In this document: positions 18,499 through 26,174 of the stretch, piece after piece
How the letters are laid out: each line of letters starts with the position of its first letter
Numbering within the stretch: position 1 is the first letter of the stretch
Assembly: GCF_011683955.1 (NCBI RefSeq)
Contig: NZ_JAAQPI010000001.1
Span: 992,001-1,056,000, forward strand
DNA length: 64,000 nucleotides
Origin: Pseudomaricurvus alkylphenolicus
GTDB lineage: Bacteria; Pseudomonadota; Gammaproteobacteria; Pseudomonadales; Cellvibrionaceae
Reading direction: 5' to 3'
Translations under genes and position numbers: made by a program
Notes under the pieces: model-generated
The model's database searches: none
Told to the model about the DNA's origin: nothing
What the model saw: the letters and a program-made list of their open reading frames with translations, nothing else

Positions 18499-18548
18499 CC
18501 GTCAAAAGTAGAGGGTTTCGGGTAGGCCTGCCGCCGGGTCTACCCCAA

Positions 18549-18950
18549 TCAGCGACATTGCTCATATAACAGGTCCTTGTATTTCCTTCTCTTTGCCCGC
18601 AGTTTGTTGCCCTTGGGTTCTTTATAGCCGCTTCTCAAAGCACTATTGATGGCTTCTATTTTCTGTTCGTATTGACCGCATTTATTACTTCGCCTGGATC
18701 GCTGTGTTCTCGCGGTGTACCGCTTGTTTGACTCATTTTTGGGCCTTTTCCAAAACTCTATGCTTTTGGGTGCCTCACTGCCATGAATATGAGGCAGATC
18801 GTTTGGCTTGACGGCAGTGGCTTCTTGATTTCCCGGCACATGATCGCCGTAGTGTGTCGTTCCGTGCTCGTCTTTCCATTTGTAAATAGTTGCAACACTG
18901 GCAAATTGACTGATCAGCAGAAGGCTGATCAGCGCGTTGATGTACGTCAT
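18549..18950 (-). CDS. DUF4124-domain secreted protein
   Basis: 133 residues. The N-terminus is a signal peptide (MTYINALISLLLISQFASVA). It is followed by TIYKWKDEHGTTHYGDHVPG, the DUF4124 core found in many small periplasmic proteins of gammaproteobacteria. The rest is basic (about residues 65-133) with two cysteines near C91 and C132 that could pair. The function of the family is unknown. Confidence 0.85.
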   Translation of the reverse strand: MTYINALISLLLISQFASVATIYKWKDEHGTTHYGDHVPGNQEATAVKPNDLPHIHGSEAPKSIEFWKRPKNESNKRYTARTQRSRRSNKCGQYEQKIEAINSALRSGYKEPKGNKLRAKRRKYKDLLYEQCR

Positions 18951-19096
18951 CCCTGACTCCTCAATGCTAAGGTTCTTTATTCTCTGTTCCTATAGTGTTG
19001 CAGAGTAATAAGTCGAACTCGTAAATACAACGAAGGCGACAGCATTTCGAACCAATGTATGAGCCGACGACAGGAGAGATGATCTTTAGGAGTGTT

Positions 19097-21253
19097 TCAT
19101 CCTCGATAAACCTGATAAAAGCTCTGGTTGGCTTCGGCCATTTCCTGCATATGTTCGGTTACCCGGTAGGCTTCTCCCAAAGGAGCAAACCGTTCGCTCC
19201 ACTGGCACAAAGTGCGCGTACCTACTTCATCCATCCAGCGCAGAATGCCACCTCGGAAGCGGGGGAAACCAAGTCCGTAAATCAAGGCCATATCGGCCTC
19301 GGCAGCGGTTCCGACAATGCCTTCTTCCATACAGCGCGCCATCTCGATGGCCATGGCCAGCATACAGCGAATGACGATATCTTCATCGCTGAAGTCTGTC
19401 TGGGTTTGTTGGCAATCACGAATCAAAGTCAGCGTGGCTTCATCATCGCTACGCAGAGGCCGGCCTTGGGCATCGGCCTGGTATTGGTAGAATCCCAGAC
19501 CATTTTTTTGTCCAAAACGCTGCTGCTGGAAGAGGCTGTCCATAACGGAGGGTGAAACCAAATCCATGCGATCCGGCAGGTCCTGAGCCAGTTCATCCTG
19601 GCAATGGCGAATAGTGTCAATTCCGCAAACATCTGACAAATAGGCCGGTCCCATTGGCCAGCCCCAGGTTTCCATAACGGCGTCGACGCGTTTGAGGTCA
19701 GCACCGTCACGAATCAGCAACTCGAAGGCGCGAAAGTAGGGGAACAATACCCGGTTGACCAGAAACGCTGGACAGTCGTTGACGACAATGGGCTTCTTAC
19801 CCAGTGCTAATGAGTAGGCCACCACATCGGCAATGGTTTCGTCTGAGGTTTTTTTACCTCGAATGATCTCTACCAATGGCATGGCATGAACCGGATTAAA
19901 GAAGTGCATGCCAGCGAATTTATCCGGTTTCTTTAACGCCTTGGCCAATCGAGAGATTGAGATAGTTGAAGTGTTGCTGACCAGTACGCCGTTGTTGGCC
20001 AGTCGATTTTCCAGTTCTGCAAGAACCTTTTCTTTGACTTTCAGGTTTTCGACCACGGCTTCCACAATAACGTTGCCGCCTTGCAAATCAGCATCATCAA
20101 GACTCGGTTTGATCAAACCTAGGGTCTTCAGTTTTTGCTCATCGCTTATGCGTTCCTGGCGGACTTTCTTGGAGAGCAGTTTTTCAGCTTCACTGACTCC
20201 CAGATCCAGCGCCGCCTGATTAATGTCCTTCATTACTACAGGCATTTTCTTAAGCGCGTTCTGATAGGCGACACCGCCGCCCATAATTCCAGCACCAATG
20301 ACGGCAGCTTTCTCAACCTGTAGCGAGGATTTTTTTGCGTGCCCTTTGGCGATCTTGCCGATCAACTGCTCGTTCATAAAAATGCCGATCAACGCCCGGG
20401 ACTGTTCGTTCTTGGTGAGTTGGATAAAGAGCTCGCTCTCCTGTTCCAGAGCCGTCGTACGGTCACTTTTCGCAGACCTCTGTAATAAGTCAATGGCAGC
20501 GATAGGTGCAATCAACCGAGGAGAGCGTTTAAGTACTCTTGTCTTTGCTTCTGTCGCCAGCGTTGCCGCAGCTTCCGGTGTAATATCGACAGGACTTGTC
20601 TTGCGTGCACGACGCTGCTCCAAGGCAGCCTTATTTTCGATGGCCCCCCTTAGCAGTCCCAGAGCTTTGTCTCGTAGAACATCAACATCGGCTATTGCAT
20701 CCACGGCGCCCGCTTCGAGGGCAGCTTCTGCTTTGTGTTGGCCCGCTTCGCCCACCCAGGTCATGGCATTCACCAGCCCCATCAAACGTGGGGCCCGCAC
20801 AGTGCCACCCCAGCCGGGGATAATACCCAGTCCGGTTTCCGGCAGCCCGATCTTGGTATTGTTGGCCATCACCCGATAATCACAGGCCAGGCAAAACTCC
20901 AGCCCACCGCCCAGGGCAAAACCGTTGATTGCGACTACGGAGGGAATTTTCAGGTCTTCGAGTCGGTTAAAGTTGCGGTTGTTCACACCAAAGTAAGCTT
21001 TCATTTCTTCGGCTGACTTAAGAAACTCACCCTCGAACTCGGTGATGTCGGCACCGACAATAAATACCGGTTTGCCGCTGGTAATCAACAGCCCGGAGGC
21101 CTCTTCGCTCTGTTCTATCAACGAAAGAGCCCGATCCAATTCCACCACCGTTGCGTTATCAAAAACATTAACCGACGCCGCTTTGGCGTCAAATCTCAAT
21201 TCCAGCAGTCCGTTATCCAGACGGATAACACTGAGTTGGTTGCCGTAGTACAT
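19097..21253 (-). CDS. fadB: Fatty acid oxidation complex alpha subunit: enoyl-CoA hydratase / 3-hydroxyacyl-CoA dehydrogenase
   Basis: 718 residues from the ATG at 21253. With this start the key residues fall exactly where E. coli FadB has them: Glu119 (GGGLEFCLACD) and Glu139 (GLPETGLGI) of the hydratase, and His450 (MHFFNPVH) of the dehydrogenase. The NAD site is AVIGAGIMGGGVAYQ near residue 318. It carries out hydration and oxidation of acyl-CoA in beta-oxidation, working with the thiolase encoded 21 bp upstream. A TTG start at 21274 abutting the thiolase stop is possible but less likely. The thiolase-first gene order resembles fadIJ rather than E. coli fadBA. Confidence 0.94.
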   Translation of the reverse strand: MYYGNQLSVIRLDNGLLELRFDAKAASVNVFDNATVVELDRALSLIEQSEEASGLLITSGKPVFIVGADITEFEGEFLKSAEEMKAYFGVNNRNFNRLEDLKIPSVVAINGFALGGGLEFCLACDYRVMANNTKIGLPETGLGIIPGWGGTVRAPRLMGLVNAMTWVGEAGQHKAEAALEAGAVDAIADVDVLRDKALGLLRGAIENKAALEQRRARKTSPVDITPEAAATLATEAKTRVLKRSPRLIAPIAAIDLLQRSAKSDRTTALEQESELFIQLTKNEQSRALIGIFMNEQLIGKIAKGHAKKSSLQVEKAAVIGAGIMGGGVAYQNALKKMPVVMKDINQAALDLGVSEAEKLLSKKVRQERISDEQKLKTLGLIKPSLDDADLQGGNVIVEAVVENLKVKEKVLAELENRLANNGVLVSNTSTISISRLAKALKKPDKFAGMHFFNPVHAMPLVEIIRGKKTSDETIADVVAYSLALGKKPIVVNDCPAFLVNRVLFPYFRAFELLIRDGADLKRVDAVMETWGWPMGPAYLSDVCGIDTIRHCQDELAQDLPDRMDLVSPSVMDSLFQQQRFGQKNGLGFYQYQADAQGRPLRSDDEATLTLIRDCQQTQTDFSDEDIVIRCMLAMAIEMARCMEEGIVGTAAEADMALIYGLGFPRFRGGILRWMDEVGTRTLCQWSERFAPLGEAYRVTEHMQEMAEANQSFYQVYRG

Positions 21254-21274
21254 ATCGGTGCAGTCTCCAGTCAA

Positions 21275-22531
21275 TCAGGTGTTGGTATTTTCAATCAGAA
21301 CGGCGGAACCCTGACCGCCGCCCACACAAGCGGAGGCAATGCCGTAGCGCAGACCGTTGCGCTTGAGTTCGCGGGCAAGGGTCAGAGTGCAACGCACACC
21401 GGTGGCAGCCAGCGGGTGGCCATAGGCAGTTGCGCCGCCGTTGACGTTGGTCTTGTCCGGATCCAGTCCCAGCTCTTTTTCGACAGCCAGGCACTGGGCA
21501 CCAAAAGCTTCATTGATTTCAAAACGGTCAATCTGGTCCAGCTCCAGCCCCGACAATTCCAATACCTTGCGAATGGCTGGCGCGGGCCCGATACCCATAA
21601 TGTGTGGATCAACACCCACGGCACTCGCGGCGACAACGCGCGCCAGTGGTCGATTGCCACTGCGTTTCACATAGTCTCCATTGACAATCACCAGTGTCGC
21701 AGCGCCATCGACAATGCCGGAACTGTTGCCAGCAGTCTGAACACCATCGCGCTTAAAGGAAGGCCGCAGTTTGGCCAGGGATTCAAGACTGGTGTCACGC
21801 ACGTGTTCGTCTTGGGCAAAGCCTTCTACACCCCTCGGCAGCCTGAGGTGACGGGCTTTGAGCCCCTCTGCTTCGAACACCTGGTTACTCAGAGGGATAA
21901 TCTCGTCGTCCAGATAACCGCTTTGCTGGGCCTGTCGGGCTTTTTCAAAGCTGCGCTGGGCAAACTCGTCCACAGCGGCTCGGTCAATGCCGTATTGATC
22001 CGCCAGATTTTCAGCGGTCATACCCATGGGAATACCGGCTCCGGTATCGAAAAACGACTCCAGCAGATAATCGCGAAAATCCACCTGGCCGAGCTTAAAG
22101 CCACCGCGGTTGCTAAAACAGGAGATAGGGTTGCGAGACATTACCTCGGTGCCCACCGTCATCACCACCTGGGATTTGCCCAACTTCAACATGTCGGCCG
22201 CCTGTGTCACCAGCTCAAATCCGGACCCACACAAACGTTGCAATTGCATGGCGGGTACCCGCTGGTCGAGACCGGCGTAAAGGCCGATATGGCGGGGCAG
22301 GAAGTAGGCATCAAAGTCGGAGGGGGAAAGGTTGGCCGTGAACAGCGTATCAATATCACCGGCACAGATCTTTCCGCGCTCCAGCACCCCCTTGGCTACA
22401 GCGATGCCGAGATCGGTGGCGGAGATGTTAGCCAGGGTGCCGTTAATTTCGCCAAAGCCTGTGCGGCAACCATCGATCAGCCAGGCGTCGCCATAGTGCA
22501 TGCCCTGGCCTTGGGTCGGGTCAGTGGTCAT
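21275..22531 (-). CDS. Thiolase (acetyl-CoA C-acyltransferase), beta-oxidation partner of FadB
   Basis: 418 residues. The nucleophile is Cys101 in QRLCGSGFEL. Further signatures are NVNGGATAYGHPLAATG (active-site His) and SACVGGGQGSAV (C-terminal Cys). It cleaves 3-oxoacyl-CoA to acetyl-CoA and a shortened acyl-CoA. As the only thiolase in the window it might also split 3-oxoadipyl-CoA made by the hydroquinone route, which is inference. GGGG lies about 11 nt before the ATG. Two AGTTCA-type motif 2 copies lie 24-61 bp upstream, overlapping the likely promoter. Confidence 0.92.
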   Translation of the reverse strand: MTTDPTQGQGMHYGDAWLIDGCRTGFGEINGTLANISATDLGIAVAKGVLERGKICAGDIDTLFTANLSPSDFDAYFLPRHIGLYAGLDQRVPAMQLQRLCGSGFELVTQAADMLKLGKSQVVMTVGTEVMSRNPISCFSNRGGFKLGQVDFRDYLLESFFDTGAGIPMGMTAENLADQYGIDRAAVDEFAQRSFEKARQAQQSGYLDDEIIPLSNQVFEAEGLKARHLRLPRGVEGFAQDEHVRDTSLESLAKLRPSFKRDGVQTAGNSSGIVDGAATLVIVNGDYVKRSGNRPLARVVAASAVGVDPHIMGIGPAPAIRKVLELSGLELDQIDRFEINEAFGAQCLAVEKELGLDPDKTNVNGGATAYGHPLAATGVRCTLTLARELKRNGLRYGIASACVGGGQGSAVLIENTNT

Positions 22532-22554
22532 TAGGTGATATCCCCCTTATAAGA

Positions 22555-22592
22555 AGTTCATCTTTGCAAGATAAATAGTTCAGGTTTAAAAG
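22555..22592 (+). promoter_or_regulatory. Motif 2 direct pair upstream of thiolase-fadB
   Basis: AGTTCATCTTTGCAAG (22555-22570) and AGTTCAGGTTTAAAAG (22577-22592) are two same-orientation copies, 22 bp apart, of the element AGTTCA-N4-TGcAAG. They lie 24 to 61 bp upstream of the thiolase start. The same element occurs near 31799, 31944 and 36313. Confidence 0.55.
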
Positions 22593-22939
22593 TAAAGAGA
22601 TAATTTGGTATTGACTATGAACTTTAAGAATTTCTGAAACTGTGGTTTGGCACGTTGAACGTCTGGCGGGAAAAGGGTCAACGAGAGCGTTCCCAGTGGA
22701 CGGGCAATCGCTAAGCCGTTGATTTATATACAGGCTTTAATAGCCGTGTGGGGATGAGGCTGAAGAAGGGTATCAGCCAATAGCCCGGTGAATCAGGAGT
22801 TCGACTCCTAATATGCAGGTATGATTGTGCTCAAAATCGCGCACCGAAAAAACAAATTCAGGGGGGGCTTTGAGCTGGGGATTGAACGACTAAAAAATGT
22901 CAGGTTGGAGAACAGTGAGCAATCTGCTTTTTGATCCAG
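22593..22939. other. Intergenic region, no gene recognised
   Basis: This stretch lies between the motif 2 pair and the end of the transglutaminase-like gene. AGGAGTTCGACTCCT near 22783 resembles a tRNA T-arm, but no acceptor or anticodon arms accompany it. No coding sequence is convincing. Confidence 0.4.
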
Positions 22940-23644
22940 TCAGCGGGCAGTCTCTCGCTCAACGTCATCATCGAATGAATGAGATCCCAGATTGGAGTGA
23001 TCAAAGAATCCTCCATAAACTTCGCGAAACAAGTGCAGCATCTCCTGCAGCGGCAGGTCATCGTATTCACCGCGTTCCAGTATGTATTCCATATGGCGAT
23101 TTCCGGCTCGATCAAACTCATGATAAATCGAGTCTTCAAGACCATTAAACTCTAGTGGTTTTAGGCCAAACTTATCACATAACTCAATATTGAACGCAGG
23201 CGTGGCTTTCACCCATTTTCCATTCAGATGGATGGAGGTATAGCCATGCCAATGAAACACATCGGTTTTCATGGTTTCGCGCAAGCGTTCCGTCGACAAA
23301 TGGTTCTTGACGTCAGCAAAACCGAGTCTCGCGGGAATTCCCTGCGAGCGGCAGCAGGCGGCTAACAGAATGGCTTTGGGGACGCACCAGCCCATACCCG
23401 CTGACAAAGTACTGCTGGCAGCAAAGGACTCGAGGGCAAAATCAAAGCTGTAAGGATCGTAGCGAATCTCATCGCGCACGCAATAGTAGAGTTTTACCGC
23501 ACGTTCAAGGTCGGTCTCGAGATTTCGAACCTTGTCCTCAGCGTAAACCGCTATCGCCGGGTGACAGCAGTCAATGGTGGACGTCGTGGTCAGACTGGCC
23601 GCCGTCGGCTCTCCGCTTACAGGTATTGCTGTTTGAATCCCCAT
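22940..23644 (-). CDS. Transglutaminase-like superfamily protein
   Basis: About 234 residues. The probable catalytic triad is the Cys in GMGWCVPKAILLAA, the His in WHGYTSIHLNGKW (one of two), and an acidic or polar residue near KATPAFN. In bacteria such stand-alone domains act as cysteine proteases or amidases more often than cross-linkers. No signal peptide is seen. The ATG at 23644 has GGGGGA at a good distance; an in-frame TTG sits two codons upstream. It is the only gene between two regulated promoters and its role in this cluster is unknown. Confidence 0.8.
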   Translation of the reverse strand: MGIQTAIPVSGEPTAASLTTTSTIDCCHPAIAVYAEDKVRNLETDLERAVKLYYCVRDEIRYDPYSFDFALESFAASSTLSAGMGWCVPKAILLAACCRSQGIPARLGFADVKNHLSTERLRETMKTDVFHWHGYTSIHLNGKWVKATPAFNIELCDKFGLKPLEFNGLEDSIYHEFDRAGNRHMEYILERGEYDDLPLQEMLHLFREVYGGFFDHSNLGSHSFDDDVERETAR

Positions 23645-23795
23645 TGCCAATCCCCCGGATGCTTATTGATTTTACCTGTGCTCCCCCAGAGTACAGCATA
23701 AGGGATGATCAAGAGCCAGGGCTTAAAGCGACCAATTCATTGACATTTTGCCTCAAGATCAAGCCACGGGACTACCCTGGAGGCCCGGAATCAAT

Positions 23796-23811
23796 AGTTC
23801 ACCTTCACAAG
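23796..23811 (+). promoter_or_regulatory. Degenerate motif 2 copy upstream of a tandem HxlR gene
   Basis: AGTTCACCTTCACAAG matches AGTTCA-N4-TGCAAG with two mismatches. It lies 95 bp before the HxlR-family ATG at 23906. No inverted partner was found at the 31-bp spacing seen elsewhere. Confidence 0.3.
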
Positions 23812-23905
23812 ATCAAAAATTCAGATTAGAAAGCAATTATGACCAAGGCCTTCCGGCTGTAAACGGGCTGTGCTATGCTCGAACCAACTTTCTTACACTT
23901 ATCCA

Positions 23906-24913
23906 ATGGACCCTGCCCCGTTGTCGACCCCCGCTAAACCCCTGTTCGAAGCCTGCTCTGTCCACCGCACCATGCAGATTCTGTCGGACCCCTGGTCCTT
24001 TCTGATTCTGCGGGAACTGTGGTTTGGTCTGCGACGCTTTGATGACTTCCAGACCACGCTGAATATTCCCCGTGCGACGCTGTCCAACCGGCTCAAATCT
24101 CTGTTGGCGGCGGGTTTGCTGAAACAAGAGCCCAGTCGGGAGGGAGGGCGTCGCAAGGAATATCGATTCACGGAGATGGGTGCGGATCTCTACCCCACCA
24201 TGTTGACCCTGTTGCGTTGGGGAGACACATGGACGAAAACCGATGAAGGGGCGCCACTGATACTGACCCATCGCAGTTGCCGGAAACGTTGTCACGCAGA
24301 GGTAATTACCTCCTGCTGTGGCACCAAGGTGAACCCTAAAGATGTGGAATATCAGGATGGACCGGGAGTGGGACTGGAGCCTCTGGCGGCCTGGGCCAAG
24401 ACCAATCGCTCCTCAAAACCCAATAACTTTACGGCACCGAGGGCTTGTTCGGTGGCAAGGTCGTTACAGGCAATTGGGGATCGTTGGTCATTCCTGTTAA
24501 TCCGCGAGCTGTTTTTCGGTCGGCACCGATACGATCTGATCCAGAAGCAAATCGGCATGGCTACCAATATCCTCAGCAATCGCATCAAGCTGCTGATCGA
24601 CCATGACATTATCGAAGCTTCCACTTATGGAAAGGGGACAACTTGGTTTGAGTACCACCTGACCAAATCAGGACTGGATCTGTATGCCAGTTTTCTAGCG
24701 ATGATTCAGTGGGGTGATCGCTGGCTGGCAGGTTCCAAAGGAGCGCCTCTGACGCTGATTCATAAAAAGTGCGGACAGGCATTTGAACCCAAAGTTGTCT
24801 GTAAGGCATGCAAACAGCCCATTGTTGCGCGGGACATGGGGTACAAACCCGGCCCCGGTTGGGATGTTGTCTACGGTGAAGACCTGCTACTGCAAAATAT
24901 GAAGCCGGTTTAA
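23906..24913 (+). CDS. Two-domain HxlR-family transcriptional regulator
   Basis: About 335 residues holding two complete HxlR winged-helix domains, roughly 10-100 and 175-265. Domain 1 runs from CSVHRTMQILSDPWSFLILR to MLTLLRWGDTW and domain 2 from CSVARSLQAIGDRWSFLLIR to MIQWGDRW. Each is followed by a Cys-containing tail (CCGTKV; CGQAFEPKVVCKACKQ) that could bind metal. Typical HxlR proteins are single-domain dimers of about 110-130 residues, so this is an internal duplication acting as a built-in dimer. The start is unsure (ATG 23906 or GTG 23870). Its 3' end overlaps the convergent paralogue at 24887 by 27 bp. Confidence 0.88.
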   Translation: MDPAPLSTPAKPLFEACSVHRTMQILSDPWSFLILRELWFGLRRFDDFQTTLNIPRATLSNRLKSLLAAGLLKQEPSREGGRRKEYRFTEMGADLYPTMLTLLRWGDTWTKTDEGAPLILTHRSCRKRCHAEVITSCCGTKVNPKDVEYQDGPGVGLEPLAAWAKTNRSSKPNNFTAPRACSVARSLQAIGDRWSFLLIRELFFGRHRYDLIQKQIGMATNILSNRIKLLIDHDIIEASTYGKGTTWFEYHLTKSGLDLYASFLAMIQWGDRWLAGSKGAPLTLIHKKCGQAFEPKVVCKACKQPIVARDMGYKPGPGWDVVYGEDLLLQNMKPV

Positions 24914-25903
24914 CAATAGATCTTCGCCATAGTTGACGCTCCAGCCCGGGCCAGGGGCGTAGCGAACCTCCTTTGCACTTAGGGGGAGCCCTTTGCTTTG
25001 GTCAACGACAACAGGTTCGAACAGCTGCCCACAGGTTTTATGCCGCAGCAGTATGGGAGAGCCGCCTTTCGCGGGTAGCCATTTATCTCCCCAGAGAATC
25101 ATCGCGAGAAGGCTTGGGTACAAGTCCAGCCCGGACTCAGTCAGGTAGTACTCATATCGACTGGTGCTTTTCCCGTACCGACTTTTTTCGATAATCTTGT
25201 GATCAACAAGTTGTTTGATTCTGTTGCTCAATACGCTGGTGGACATATTGAGCTGCCTCTGAATTGGGTCAAATCGGTGGCGACCAAAAAACAGCTCTCG
25301 AATGAGCAGAAATGACCAGCGATCACCCAGCACTCGCAAGGTTCGAGCGACAGAGCAGGCTCTTGGTGTCGTAAAATTCTCGGGCTTGGACGACCGATTA
25401 GTACTTCTGTGGTTGATCAATGGAGAAACCCCCGCCCCTGGCCCTTTTTCAAAGGCCACGTTGGTGGAGTTAACACTGGTCTTGCAGCTTGAGCAGATAA
25501 CATCAACGCGTAGACGATCACCGTTGCGTCTGTGAAACAGTTTGATCGGGGGGCCCTGCTCCTGACTCAACCAGGTATCCCCCCAGCTCAATAGAGTTAA
25601 CATGATCGGGTAAAGCTCCGCGCCCATTTCAGTAAAACGGTATTCTTTACGAAGTCCTCCCTGCCGGCCAGGAACCTGTTTTAGCAGTCCGGCATCCAAC
25701 AGTGATTTCAATCGGTTTGTCAGAGTTGCCTTCGGAATCTGCAGCACCGCCTGAAATTCACCAAATCGATGCAGGCCAAACCAAAGTTCCCTTAATACCA
25801 GGGATGTCCATGGATCTGAGAGAACCTGCAGTGTGCGATCAACCGAACAATTCTCAACCAACGGGGTAAAAGGGGACGGTGCAACCGGGTTATTGGCAGG
25901 CAT
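24887..25903 (-). CDS. Two-domain HxlR-family transcriptional regulator, paralogue
   Basis: 338 residues with the same two-domain layout as the convergent neighbour. CSVDRTLQVLSDPWTSLVLR opens domain 1 and CSVARTLRVLGDRWSFLLIR opens domain 2. Cys-rich tails follow each (CSSCKT; HKTCGQLFEP). The two proteins share most signature stretches, including the ending PGWxVxYGEDLLL, so they arose by gene duplication. It overlaps the small TPR-like gene upstream by 14 bp and sits in an operon behind an acyl-CoA ligase. A regulator for that operon or for nearby catabolic promoters is likely, with a CoA thioester or aromatic ligand possible. Confidence 0.88.
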   Translation of the reverse strand: MPANNPVAPSPFTPLVENCSVDRTLQVLSDPWTSLVLRELWFGLHRFGEFQAVLQIPKATLTNRLKSLLDAGLLKQVPGRQGGLRKEYRFTEMGAELYPIMLTLLSWGDTWLSQEQGPPIKLFHRRNGDRLRVDVICSSCKTSVNSTNVAFEKGPGAGVSPLINHRSTNRSSKPENFTTPRACSVARTLRVLGDRWSFLLIRELFFGRHRFDPIQRQLNMSTSVLSNRIKQLVDHKIIEKSRYGKSTSRYEYYLTESGLDLYPSLLAMILWGDKWLPAKGGSPILLRHKTCGQLFEPVVVDQSKGLPLSAKEVRYAPGPGWSVNYGEDLLLNRLHILQ

Positions 25904-26171
25904 TCGCGGTAGTACCTTCCGTGATCAATTCCAGATTCAGTGCCTTATAGACCTCTGAACGATAAGTCATATTGATTTTTCGATAGGCGGTGCTGAGAAG
26001 ACGGTAAACCTGTACTTTGTCGACGCGGTCACAGCTTTCCAGCGCCGCTTCCAAAGTCAGCAACGCATTTCCCCACTCGTTCTCTTCCATATACCGCTTG
26101 GCAATTTCCACAATGACGGGAGCGCTGTTGGTGCGCAAGAGCATTTCTCTGAGCAAACTGCGTGTCTTCAT
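25890..26171 (-). CDS. Small TPR-like helical protein
   Basis: 93 residues, predicted all-helical. VIVEIAKRYMEENEWGNALLTLEAALES and VYRLLSTAYRKINMTYRSEVY look like one to two tetratricopeptide-type helix pairs. It lies 3 bp after the acyl-CoA ligase and overlaps the HxlR gene by 14 bp, so translational coupling of all three is likely. I do not recognise a named family. A protein-protein interaction role with the ligase or regulator would be a guess. Confidence 0.7.
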   Translation of the reverse strand: MKTRSLLREMLLRTNSAPVIVEIAKRYMEENEWGNALLTLEAALESCDRVDKVQVYRLLSTAYRKINMTYRSEVYKALNLELITEGTTANACQ

Positions 26172-26174
26172 AGG

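Noticed and set aside
18520-18545. Inverted repeat GGGTAG...CTACCC after the universal stress gene as a terminator
   Set aside because: The stem is short, with a 14-nt loop and no T-run on either strand.
21236-22534. 432-codon + strand frame opposite the thiolase gene
   Set aside because: It mirrors the thiolase codon pattern in antisense; the thiolase has all catalytic residues.
22780-22800. T-arm-like hairpin AGGAGTTCGACTCCT suggesting a tRNA
   Set aside because: No matching acceptor stem, anticodon arm or D-arm can be drawn around it.
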